From Xenopus tropicalis (lineage: Eukaryota > Chordata > Amphibia > Anura > Pipidae), in the NCBI RefSeq assembly GCF_000004195.4, contig NC_030683.2:68419764-68483763 (forward strand): DNA of 64,000 bases, written 5' to 3'. The notes beneath the pieces were generated by a model that was not told the origin of the DNA, made no database searches, and saw only the letters and a program-made list of their open reading frames with translations. Numbering within the stretch: position 1 is the stretch's first letter; the number at the start of each line of letters is the position of its first letter. Positions 54,225-64,000 of this stretch are shown here, piece after piece. The translations under genes and the position numbers were made by a program.

Positions 54225-55047
54225 AAATGTGTGGAACTGCTTCACAGATTTTGCATTTTTTTAAAAAATTGTAATCTAGTGTTTTTATCGTTCTTCTTGT
54301 TCTGCTTTGATGCCTCCACCATTTCCCACACTGTCCTTCTACGTAAACGATTTCTAATATTTCATTTTTTTTTTTGGTTGTTGCCCATTTCTGTTGTTTC
54401 CGATTCTTTTCTGCTGTCCTTCTCCATTACTGAATGCAGTAACTTTTTTTTAGTATAACTGCTTTCCCTAGTCTTCATCTACAGTTAAGATTCCACGGTT
54501 AACACAGGATGTTTGATGTTACAATTAAGCATTAGAAGATACACAGACTACATAGATGATTATGGTCACTGGAAGTATTGATAATGCCCTACTTTATATA
54601 ACTGAAATATATAAGAGTTGCTTGTGATACAGATTGAAAGGTTGGATGTTATATAGAATCATTAAAGTGATGTACTATACACCAGATATTCACTCCACAA
54701 ATTACAAACTGGTAACAAGTAATACATTCACTCACAGGGACACAAGAGCAAATTGATTCACTGCGCCATTTCAGCTTAATGATGCCCACTGGAAGACCTG
54801 TTTATACTAAAGCTCTGTTCAAGAATTCTTTTACTGTACACAGGTGATACTTTTATACACATAGATGTATGGGAAGTTTAAAGAAATGGCTTACTCAGAA
54901 TAGGGTAAAGCAGCATTCTAACATGAAAAGTAACAACATCCACTGGAGAGCCATGCAAGTGCAACTTCTGTGTGTTTTATTGAGAGAAGCATAGCACTAC
55001 ATGTTTTGGATCTCATGGGTCCCTTGGTGCAGTTTGAAGAACACTGA
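54225..55047. other. Non-coding DNA
   Basis: No gene is recognised. 54940-55040 (TTATTGAGAGAAGCATAGCACTACATGTTTTGGATCTCATGGGTCCCTTGG) may be a worn copy of the frog hairpin-loop motif that normally reads AACGTTTCGG..CC. The 75-codon frame at 54231-54458 is F/L/S-rich by composition. Confidence 0.5.
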
Positions 55048-55375
55048 GGGGCAGATTTATTAAAGTACGCTCGCTCTGAATCCGACTTTTTCGTACTGAG
55101 CATATTTCCTGCAACTTTTTCATACCTTTGGGCAACTTTTTCGTACTTTGCAACAAAATTTGTGCGACAAGATCGTATTGTCGCGCAGAGTACGAAAGTT
55201 TTGGATTCATCCAAGCTTCGGTATCGTGACTTTCATTGGGATACGAAAATTTTGTGACTTTTGGATCGCCAATACAATATTATCGTGACTAATACAATTT
55301 TTTCGTAAGCATTTTCATGATATTTGCGATCACCAGAAATTATCGTATCCAATCCGAATTTTAACCATTTCGGGA
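55048..55375 (+). mobile_element. MITE with GGGGCAGATTTATTAAAG end, right end lost
   Basis: GGGGCAGATTTATTAAAGTACG opens it, and the interior is a string of TTTTTCGTACT / GTACGAAA / GATCGTATTGTCGCG modules like the 51715 element. No matching right terminus was found. Minus frames at 54918-55214 are by-products. Confidence 0.65.
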
Positions 55376-55422
55376 TTTGAAGTCTTACTTTGATTAGTCA
55401 GCACCTGAGTGTACAAAACCTT

Positions 55423-55847
55423 TTAAAGGAACAGTAACACCAAAAAATGAAAGAGCTTTAAAGTAATAAATATATAATGCACTGTTGCCCTGCACTGGTA
55501 AAACTGGTGTGTTTGCTACAGTAACACTACTATAATTTATATAATAAGCTGCTGTGTAGCCCCGGGGGCAGCCATTCAAGCTGGAGAAAAGGAGAAAAGA
55601 CACAGGTTACATAGCAGATAACAGATAAGTTCTATAGAATACAATAGTGTTTTATCTGTTATCTGCTATGTGCCTGTGCCTTTTCTCCTTTGAATGGCTG
55701 CCTCCATGGCTACATAGCAGCTTATTTATATAAATTATAGTAGACTTTCTGAAGTAAACACACAACTTTTACCAGTGCAGGGCAGCAGCACATTATATTT
55801 TAGTTACTTTTATACACTTTCATTTTTTGGTGTTACTGTTCCTTTAA
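55423..55847. mobile_element. T2-type MITE, long fold-back
   Basis: TTAAAGGAACAGTAACACCAAAAAATGAAAG and CTTTCATTTTTTGGTGTTACTGTTCCTTTAA are perfect inverted ends with TTAA sites. Most of the element folds back: ATTATATAATAAGCTGCTGTGTAGCC pairs with GGCTACATAGCAGCTTATTTATATAAAT, and CATAGCAGATAACAGATAA with TTATCTGTTATCTGCTATG. Confidence 0.95.
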
Positions 55848-55907
55848 AGCCATAAACCCCCACACCAGCTCCATCTTGTGGCCAGGTAACCTAATTATGT
55901 GTCAAGA

Positions 55908-56356
55908 TTAAAGGGGTTTTTTACCTTTGAGTTAAATGTAAGTATGGTGTAAAGAGTAATATTTTTAGACAATTTGAACTTAACTTTTTAGTTATTTCAC
56001 TTTTTGTTCAGCAGCTCTCCAGTTTGGAATTTTAGAACTTATCTAGTTGCTAGGAACAAAATTAACTTTGCAACCAGGAAGTGATTAAATAGGTATATGA
56101 ATAGGAAAATACTAAATAGAAAAACAAGTTATAAAAAGTAACAATAACAATAAAACTGTAGCATCACAGAGCAAGATTTTTTTGGCTGCTGGGGTCAGTG
56201 CCTCTCATTTGAGAGCTGAAAAGAGTCAGAAGAAGAAGGCAAGTAATTAAAAAACCATACAAAAAAAAAAATAATTAAGACCAATTCAAAAGTTGGTTCG
56301 AATTGGCCATTCTATAACATACTAAAAGTTAATTTAAAGATGAACCACCACTTTAA
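55908..56356 (-). mobile_element. T2-type MITE (GGTRGTTCACC family)
   Basis: TTAAAGGGGTTTTTTACCTTTGAGTTAAA at the left and TTTAAAGATGAACCACCACTTTAA at the right, with TTAA sites. Internal TCTCCAGTTTGGAATTTTAG, TAGTTGCTAGG and GCTGGGGTCAGTG show it is the same family as 27395-27841 but with both ends. It is 60 bp from the preceding T2 element. Confidence 0.92.
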
Positions 56357-57110
56357 CAAGGAATTGTTTGTTATTTTTCATGTTATATGGTGAACCCAAA
56401 CCGCTGTTGGACTGAGCATTTAACAGAACATTACACATTAGTGGCTTCAAATAACAGCTATTTAAGCAAAGTAGCATTCTGCCTTTTGGTGTGGTATGTT
56501 GTTACACTTTCAGTGGTTTCTAAATGTAAGTTTTTCTGAACCTCACTATAACCAAGACTGAAAATTGTCACGAAGAAGAGACACGAAGGTGAAGGATCTT
56601 TCACACAAACCAATGTGCAGCATAGCCGTTATTGTGGTGGAAAGCAGAATAATGCATTGCCAGGCATCAGTATGACAGAATTAGGAATGTGAGCATCAGC
56701 AAAAAAAGTATGTGTTGCACAGTCCTGTACATCAAGAGCAAATATAACTATAAGTTTGTATCTCCAGTACAGTACTGGGGTATTTTAGTGGATACATTTC
56801 ACTACACTATTTCTGGCCAATAGATGTTGAAACTGATGTTCCAATGCATAATGCAAAAGAATGCTAGAAAGCACCTCATACTCAGTCAGTTTGTTAGCAA
56901 CTCACCAAGGAAACAGCAACTTTATTATCCAGTAAACCAAGCAAAGGAAAATACATGCATATTTATATTTATTAGAGTTATGTCGTTTTTCTCAACTGTA
57001 TTAGTTGCTTCATAGCCTTGGGGGAATAATAGTTTGCCAGTAACTTTGTAACATTAAAGAAAAAACAAACTAAACACATTTTTATCAGACATTAAATAAT
57101 GTTCAAGAAA
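56357..57110. other. Unique non-coding DNA
   Basis: No gene or recognised repeat; the frame at 56824-57015 has no domain. Confidence 0.6.
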
Positions 57111-57433
57111 CAGGTAAAGGATCTATTATTCAGAATGCTTGGGACCTGGTGTTTTCCAGATAAGGGATCATTGAAACATTAAAGATCATTTAAACATTAA
57201 AAAAAATCCTATAAAATAGGATTGGAATAGGAATTGGATTTTGCTACCAATATGGATTCATGCAGCTTAGTTACCATCAAGTTCAAGGTACTGTTTTAAT
57301 ATAACTACAGAGTAAAAATGAGATCATTAAAAATAATTAGAATTATTTGCTTAAAATGGAGTCTATGGGAGATGGCCTTTCATTATTCTGAGCTTTCAGG
57401 ATAATGGTTTCTAGATAATGTTTCCTTTACCTG
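57111..57433 (+). mobile_element. CAGGTATGGGACC-family MITE, diverged
   Basis: CAGGTAAAGGATCTATTATTCAGAATGCTTGGGACCTGG opens it and TAATGTTTCCTTTACCTG closes it. The usual TAGGATTGGA, TTCAAGGTACTGTTTTAAT, ACAGAG and AAAATGGAGTCTATGGGAGATGGCC modules are present in order. Confidence 0.9.
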
Positions 57434-57632
57434 TACTGAATGCTGTATATAGAATTAGTTAAAAGAGGCAACTCAGTAACACAGTTTTTTTAGGTACATA
57501 TCTAAATGTATGTATATAAAAAAAACATAGGTATAAAAACTGTGCGCTTTTAAATCAACAGAATTTTAACTATATGCATAATTACATACTCTGTCATTTG
57601 CTGTAAAGTGAAGGTGCAATGAACTCTTCAAC
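57434..57632. other. Short unique spacer
   Basis: Nothing recognised. Confidence 0.6.
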
Positions 57633-57680
57633 AGGGCCGGAACTAGGGGTAGACAGAAGCAGCACCTGCCTAGGGCACAA
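57633..57680 (+). mobile_element. hAT-type fragment, left end
   Basis: CAGGGCCGGAACTAGGGGTAGACAGAAGCAGCACCTGCCTAGGGC is a recognisable hAT terminus of the CAGGGCCGG type; no right end was found. Confidence 0.6.
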
Positions 57681-58414
57681 CAGTGGGTTGCTGGACTGCA
57701 TTATGTCAGAAAAAAACATGGCCTTCTTTATTTCCATAAGGGCAATCATACTGGTTGCAGTGATGGCTGATGCTTTGTACTGGGTTTTCAAATAGCAACA
57801 TTTCCTCTGGTAGCTTGCTCAAAACTCTTCAAAAACCTAAACAAATATCTACCACAAGGGATGGAAAGCAATAGGGGCATCAATAGGGGCAAAAGGTTCA
57901 TGCCATGGTATCATTCATATTTACTAAATACTTGCTGGCTCTTTTAATTTGAAATCATTCTTTTGTGTTTCTTTTTTATACTGGGTGGATGATTGCTGTG
58001 AGTCAGAGATCTGCTTCTGCTCTCCAACTCCATTTCCTAAGTGCAAATATCTTTGTGGCCCTTGGAACCTAAAAAAGGCCCCTGCTGAATGACATTTCAA
58101 ATAGAAAGCAAATTAATAATACATGGACATGCAGTAAGGAGTCTGTAAGGCATAGTGGAATGATAATGTGAGAAATCTCTGATGGGTCTTGCATGAGCCA
58201 CATGGACTGTTAGATTTTAAATGCTGGTGTTTTCATATTATTTGAATAAGACTATAACATATATTTGGGCAATGCCATCCAGAGCAGTTTCCAGTTATTT
58301 ACTGCTGCAGTCTTTATTTATTTATTTTTTTTTAATTTAGGGAGCAGCATTTGCTGGTATAGCCAAAGGAAAGAACACTATCAAAACGGCAATTTTTGTA
58401 GTTTCACATAGAGC
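57681..58414. other. Unique non-coding DNA
   Basis: No gene is recognised. A TTTATTTATTTTTTTTT run lies at about 58314-58338. Confidence 0.55.
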
Positions 58415-58686
58415 AGCTCATAAAATTATCCCTTATTGGCATAGTGCAGACATAGTTACATAATTCACATCAGTTTCTGCCACAGTGGAGCTTACTGTAC
58501 AGTCCCTATTACATTCACACATGGTATGGTCAGTTGCCTTCCCTGTCTGTTTTTGAAGTGTGGGAGAAAACTGGAGTACCTAAAGAAATCCCACTCAAGA
58601 ATGGAAAAAATATACAAACTCTTGGGTGACAATGTTTTAGCTGTAATCAAACCTTAGACCATAGTACTGCAAGGCAATGCTAACAA
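58415..58686. mobile_element. Degenerate vertebrate SINE/LINE-like repeat
   Basis: CACAGTGGAGCTTACTGTACAGTCCCTATTACATTCACAC, GTGTGGGAGAAAACTGGAGTACC, AAATCCCACTCAAGAATGG and ATACAAACTC...CTGCAAGGCAATGCTAACAACTAG follow the order of a well-known vertebrate interspersed repeat (GTGGGAGGAAACCGGAGTACC ... TACAAACTCC ... AAGGCAACAGTGCTAACC). The family name is not certain. Confidence 0.65.
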
Positions 58687-58718
58687 CTAGAGTGCAATAA
58701 AATATTATTGCACTCTAG
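58687..58718. repeat. Perfect 32-bp palindrome
   Basis: CTAGAGTGCAATAA and TTATTGCACTCTAG surround AATA. It lies directly after the preceding repeat. Confidence 0.95.
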
Positions 58719-60149
58719 AGATGAAGACACACTTACACAATTTCATTACATTCTTTAAGATGATATTTAGGGGTGCTGCTTCCATGAGGCAAGGTGAAAA
58801 TCTTGCCTCTGGTGCAACTGCCCTGCAGTTTACCTGGGGTGGCAAAACAAACAGAACAGAAATTCTGGTAGTCACAATGGGGAGGGGTTGCATTGGAAAG
58901 TTCATCTCAGGGAGGCCAGGAGTGCAGAATCTCCTCTGATGGCATTGAGTAACTTAATTACCCAAAGATGAAGACAAATATTATGTGGTTATAAGAAAGT
59001 AAGCATTATTTTACATAGTAGTAATTACCCTTTAAACTAGCACTTTTTTGTAATGTTTCTTTAGTCATTCAGTCAAAACATTTGTGATTTGTTGCTGCTG
59101 TAAATATCCCAATAAGATCAAAATCAAATGCTGCTTCTGCAAATCTTTTTTGGTAGCAAAAAAGGCGGCATTATTAGATTCTTTTAGCTCCTCTGTATAG
59201 GGTTAATAGAATATCTCCCATATTGGCGTAGTAAAGATGAATGTTCAGAATCCCATGTTCTTGACTGTGGGAGAGGTTAATTGCTCCGATATGCTGAGCT
59301 CTCCAGCAAGACAGGGGGAGTAAATCAGACAGGCGCAGGCCAAGGGAGGGGGGCTGCTCCTTGGCTAAGTCAAACCAATATCAGGTTCTAATTGGATAAA
59401 ACTCTGCGCAGGAGTCCCAGAGGCAGCAAAAGGACATGTTAACCCTCTATCACTGGCACTTTTTTTTTTTTAAACTCAAAACAGCTATTGCATACTGAAC
59501 TTTTGTTATATATGAATTACTGGTAAACACACGTTTACATAATAAATTATAGAATTCATCAACATGACTGATGATGTATGACAACAGAACATTGTTGTCA
59601 TGCATAGGTGGTAAACATACTTATGCACACCATACTTATGCATAACTCCCATTTTATTAACTTTATTAATAGTTATTTCAATAAGATTTATTTAAAATCA
59701 AAAGACTAGTAGTTGGCAGTTCTGCAACAGCTGTCAGCTTTGGTGACCTGAGCCAGTTTTACTGCTGGATGCCATAATGTCCACATTGACCATGGATTTA
59801 TATATTAATCTTTAGCTTCCTGTTGACTGTGCAAGTTCTGGAAATTTTGGAGGTTACAGACAGGGCAAAGAAAATCTTTCTATTTATCTGCTTCTGCATA
59901 AAGGTTAATGAATTTAGCATGCCTGTTCCATTCCAGCTGCCATTACAGCAAAAAATCCAATATACTGTGTATGTTTATGGAGTGCAAGGAGAAAACTGAC
60001 AATCGTATTCCTGTTTTAGTGTGATGCAGAGCTTTTAGAAGTCCTAGGTTTGTCTTTTTGTTTGTCTTGCCCTCTGTCTCCCTCTGTCTCCTCTCCTACT
60101 TCTTCCATCATTACTTTCCCCTATAGGGGGGCCTGGCAGATCATTTTGT
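58719..60149. other. Mostly unique non-coding DNA
   Basis: No gene is recognised. GGGTGCTGCTTCCATGAGGCAAGGTGAAAATCTTGCCTCTGG at 58770 onwards looks like a hAT-type internal fragment. Antiparallel frames at 58705-58939 are not credible. A T run lies at 59461-59472. Confidence 0.5.
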
Positions 60150-60500
60150 TTCTGCACTGTTGCAATGAAATCAAGCAATAATTGGCTGCGTCTGTCCCTG
60201 CGTTGTGACTTTATCCCGCTGTCCAGCTGTTCTGCAGATAATTAATACAGCAAAAGACCTGCTTTGGAAATTGTTTCTCCTCAAGACAAATGCAAAATCC
60301 TTATGTGAATGGGACATGCTCATCCTCTTGTGTGATACAGTTTAACTAAGCATTAACCTGTATAGAGCAGAATCAAACTTGCTCTGTATTAGTTTGAAGA
60401 GCATTTTACATGTCTTTATCAGTTAAATTATTATTTAAAGCTTGTGAAACAGCTGGTCTAATGAAGCTGTTGAAAACCCCTTTTGCTGTCAAATAGAATT
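60150..60500. promoter_or_regulatory. Candidate conserved non-coding element
   Basis: This repeat-free stretch has balanced composition, CpG-bearing words (GGCTGCGTCTGTCCCTGCGTTGTGAC, TTATCCCGCTGTCCAGCTGTTC) and homeodomain/bHLH-like sites (CAGCTG, GATAATTAATAC, TTAAATTATTATTTAAAG). It has no open frame or repeat match. The call rests on general appearance only; alignment to other vertebrates would decide. Confidence 0.3.
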
Positions 60501-61270
60501 TTGGCCACCAGAGTTGCAATATAATTCTTCTAAGGATACAACCAAAAGTATCTAGCAACCCATATGAAAATGTCATGTCCTCAGCTCAAACACTGCTTAG
60601 TTCCAGGCTGTTTCTTAGCAAATTTAGTATGAAAACTAACAGCTGGAAGCAGGGGTGTTTATGCGCAAACGGCCACATACAAGCCTCACATCAGCATGTG
60701 CAATACCAAGTTTTGGCTGGAATGGTATAAAAGTCACCACCATTGGGCTCTAGAAAGGTGAAACTGGAGTCTCTGGAGTGATACATGAAATTTCTTGATT
60801 TAGCAGTCTAAAATAAGGGGTTTAGCAAATGTCTGGAGAAAGTTACATGTTTGATTGTGTAGTTTTTAGATGAGGAACATAAATGGTCTGAAAATTGAGG
60901 TTGTTATATCAGGAAAGGGAGTACTAACTTAATTTTAATATTTTTGTCTTCAGCATGAGATGCTGGGCAGGTAGTTGTCCCGTGACAGTATCGCTTTAAG
61001 TGAGTGCTGGAGAGCCATGCCCAAGCAGTTCGCTCCATGTTTGGTATTTTTTTGCAAAAGTTGACATTCAGGAATTTTGTAGTTGTCTTGGACTTTTTAA
61101 TTGTTTTCATTCTATATGTTATAATTAATCTTGCATGGTTGTACAGGAAAACCATGTACAGTTTATCAAATAGAAGTTATGCTGTCACATCTAAATTACA
61201 GAAACTTTTTTTTAAAGCAATATCCACTCCAAATGACTAACATTACTCTACCTGTTTACATGAGTCCATG
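60501..61270. other. Unique non-coding DNA
   Basis: No gene is recognised; the antiparallel frames at 60904-61240 are not credible. Confidence 0.55.
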
Positions 61271-61733
61271 AGTGATGGGTGAAATGTTTCGGCAGGCATG
61301 GATCCGCAGCGAATTTCTGTGTTTCGCCATTGGCGGATTGTTTCGCGAAACGGATGAAAAAATTTGCCGCAGAAAAATTCGCCGTGCGTCCAAAAATTGT
61401 CGCGGGCAGCAAAATAATAGCCGCGGGCCACAAAATAATAGCTGCAGGCAAAGAAAGAATAGCCGCGCGATGAAACAATAGCCGCGGACGACGAAATAAT
61501 AGCCGTGCGACGAAATAATAGCCGTGCGATGAAAAATTAGCCGCGGGCGTCGAAATAATAGCAGTGCGACGAAACAATAGCCGCGGGCGACAAAATAATA
61601 GCCGCGGGTGACAAAATAATAGCTGCAGGCGACAATTTATTTTGACGCGTGACATTTTCGCCGTTTTGCGAATCTTTTGAGCGATTCATGAATTTTTCGG
61701 CGAAGCGAAACGGGACAGATTCACTCATCACTA
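61271..61733 (-). mobile_element. hAT-type element (TAGTGATGAG family) with GC-rich array
   Basis: The left end AGTGATGGGTGAAATGTTTCGGCAGGCATGGATCCGC and right end CGAAACGGGACAGATTCACTCATCACTA match, in reverse, the element at 16539. The array at about 61395-61630 has units of GCCGCGGGCGACAAAATAATA, the complement of the 16.6-kb array unit. The outermost bases at the left are mutated and no clean 8-bp duplication is visible. Frames at 61243-61731 on both strands are array by-products. Confidence 0.9.
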
Positions 61734-64000
61734 TTCACGATCTAAAATCTGTCCCAATAATTTAACAATAATTCTTGTTCCCCTATTCTTTTGTAATATT
61801 CTTTGAGACAGTCACTCTTGGGAAGACATTTTTAATAATAAATCCAGCCTTATGAAATGCTAAATTATTGTTCTTAAGCTTTTTTTAATATAGTATTCAT
61901 TATATTATGCAGCTTTAAAGAATTTGCTTATCATTTACATTCCATACCTGCAGAGTACAGCAAGCACACACTATGGTCAGTTTTGCCAGGAATCAGATCT
62001 GTGTGTCTGTATATTTTTTGGAGTTTAAGGAAAAAATTAACACTTTTACATAGGTTTCTGTAATCTTTCATACAAAGGAATGTGCTTTTGTCAAATCCCT
62101 GTGAAATATTGATGGCAGAATACCTGACATGTCCTGATATGTGATTCGGAGTGCAAGGTTCAGTTGTTTTCTATTGCCCTGAGTTTACTGCTGTGCACAA
62201 TGTGTTAATGATGGGCAAGCAGAGTATATGAGCATACGAGGAAAAGGAGGGGAAGTTTTATCAAGGGTAACAAATGGGCTTTATGACATTATGTTGATGA
62301 ATGATTAACTGTGTCAATTCATGTTGAAATCCCTGGCGGTGATATATTAAGATGATTTGTATCAACTTTGCTCTGAAGCATTCAATGAATAATTTGAAGA
62401 GTATTTTTTAAAAAGTAGGTAGGAAAATAGGATTTTGCTGCCACATCAATATTTCTGTCAGATAGACTAGTTGTGCTAGTTGTTCGAACTGACTTGAATA
62501 GTTGGACAATCAATCGAAAATGTGTATTATTACCACAACTTTATCTGCTTTTTATAAGCCATACAATGGCATCTATATCTGTTTTTTTATTAGTCATACA
62601 ATGTCCATACCAACAAATCTGTAGCTATTCTGTACATCATTTCTATTCACCCTTGAAAACTGGATTGACCTTGGCTGATCCATTAACTTTTAAATTGCTG
62701 TTTTTACTTGCAGCTAAAAGACGTACCATTGCTACATCAGGGGTTGAAGGGGAATGGGTGCAAAATGTAGATGAATTAGCCCATTTTATAAGGCAAGGAC
62801 TAAATGTGAGTGAACTAGATGTGAGTGAACTGGCATATTTTGCTTTGTTGAAAAATTAGCAAATTCCCCTTCTCTACTTTGTTAGAGAAGCTTCTTTTCA
62901 CTTTGCTTCAACTGTTCTTCATAGAAGAACCAGCACCTGGTCAGGTCCTTGGATAGGCAGAGGTTGGGCTTCAGAGGGCTCAAGTACCTCTGATTGATGT
63001 GCAAGGTAAGGGACTAATAATACTGACATCTGTGTTTGTTTATGCATGACGAAATTCAATTGTGGACTTATGAAAATTTTTACCAAAACTGCAAATTTCG
63101 GGACAAAACTGTACCATCAAAAAAAGTTTCTTTATCCCTACGAGATACATTTTTATATTGCTCAGTAGTAATTGGTCCAGTATTGCTGTAGTATCAGCAA
63201 GTAATTTGCTTTCAGTAGCCTTTAACAAGACCAGCCAAGGTCATTTGCTGATAGGATGCTGTAAAATAATTCATTTGTGTATAAACTTTTATTCTTGGGA
63301 GGGGGCTTTGTGCCTGCAGATAACCTTTGTCTTGGGGAACTCACTAGAGGTGACACTGGGCCAAACCATTTTTGCTAACACCTTTAGGCAACTAGTACTA
63401 CATTTCTAATAACTAGTTACTAATTTACTGTCTCATATTTCAATCACAGTTATTTTAAATTGTGAATCTTGCTGCACTGCCATAGAGACATTTTGCTTTA
63501 AAGAATGGATGCTACTGCTATGAATGTGATTCTACCTAAAATAAAGTAAAAGAGTAGGAGAAACTATGTTAAAAAGGAAATCTAAAGAAAAGGAAACAAA
63601 ACCTCACTTCATTTAAAATGGGTGAATTTTCTGTGACTTACTTCAAGTTTTGTTTTTTTTTTCTTTATCATTTACTGATTAGTATGCAGCAGACAAAACA
63701 ATGATTTTTTGGCAAACATTTTTGAAACTGTAACCCTGTTCTTCGAGGTCCAAACAGTACGTATTATATTTCTAATGGATATGCTCCCTTAGAGGATTTA
63801 AATCTGTTGAGGTCGTGTCCTGATGTTGGTGGTGCTGGAAAAGCCGATTTATTATTAAGGGAAAGGAACTTCCGTGCTAGTCTGTGCTAGAAATTTCGAC
63901 ATAAGTTCATAAGAGGGAAGATGCAGGCTGCAAATTGCCCCTTCTCCTCTTTCGCTCTCTCTATTCTACCCCCCTCCCATATTGTCCCCCTCTATTTAAA
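61734..64000. other. Unique non-coding DNA
   Basis: No gene is recognised. The longest frame, 62473-62859 (128 codons), is leucine/serine/valine-rich without a domain that I know, starts in an AT-rich stretch, and shows no splice or promoter context; I do not call it. The frame at 63158-63409 is likewise unsupported. The last 100 bp are pyrimidine-rich. Confidence 0.55.

Noticed and set aside
62473..62859. 128-codon plus-strand frame
   Set aside because: No recognised domain, AT-rich codon use like its flanks, and no promoter or splice signals that stand out; length is within chance for 64 kb.
1..64000. tRNA, rRNA, snRNA or endogenous viral genes
   Set aside because: I scanned by eye for tRNA box motifs, conserved snRNA starts and viral gene signatures and found none that I could support; a covariance-model search was not possible.

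Overview
The window reads as non-coding nuclear DNA from a frog of the genus Xenopus (probably X. tropicalis; X. laevis cannot be excluded). It is AT-rich and intergenic or deep-intronic. The organism call rests on dense, recognisable Xenopus repeat families: TTAA-flanked T2-type MITEs with ends such as TTAAAGGAGAACTAAACCC, the short MITE that begins CAGGTATGGGACC, CR1 tails with (CATAGTAA)n, and hAT-type elements with exact 8-bp target duplications. I find no intact host gene, no tRNA or rRNA, and no complete transposase or reverse transcriptase. Nearly all open reading frames of 60-230 codons are chance frames. The longest lie in tandem arrays inside transposons, where a short unit happens to lack stops.

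Layout. 0-5 kb: mostly unique DNA, one hAT MITE, and Harbinger-like and CAGGTATGGGACC MITE copies. 5.3-6.4 kb: a 1,048-bp terminal-inverted-repeat transposon with a TA target site. It carries a fragment of a host gene, namely the first coding exon of enhancer of polycomb homolog 2 (epc2), with upstream sequence and an intact-looking splice donor. This is the only convincing protein-coding homology to a cellular gene in the window. 8-17.6 kb: CR1 tail, probable solo LTR, hAT MITEs, CR1 and L1-type LINE remnants, then a cluster of T2 and hAT elements; the hAT element at 16.5 kb is filled with a GC-rich 19-22-bp array. 20-23.6 kb: a 165-bp duplicated segment hit by a hairpin-bearing insertion, then a T2 element interrupted by a Helitron-like element loaded with a roughly 120-165-bp satellite. 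24-40 kb: largely unique DNA with T2, hAT, CR1 and L2 pieces and GATA/TATC microsatellites. 41-52 kb: several hAT elements with clean 8-bp target duplications (two with internal minisatellites), two more hairpin insertions with 8- and 18-bp target duplications, a second Helitron-like copy in the opposite orientation, and a Harbinger-like MITE. 52-64 kb: T2 MITEs, a LINE/SINE-like remnant, a non-repetitive stretch near 60.1-60.5 kb that could be a conserved non-coding element, and a last hAT element with a GC-rich array at 61.3 kb.

No genes act together here. The biological content is transposon dynamics: capture of a host first exon by a TIR element, nesting of elements (Helitron in T2, T2 in a MITE, a short polyA retrocopy in T2, a hairpin insertion in a duplicated segment), and repeated growth of tandem arrays inside non-autonomous elements. 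Family names come from recalled repeat consensus features plus ends and target duplications read directly; no database search was possible.
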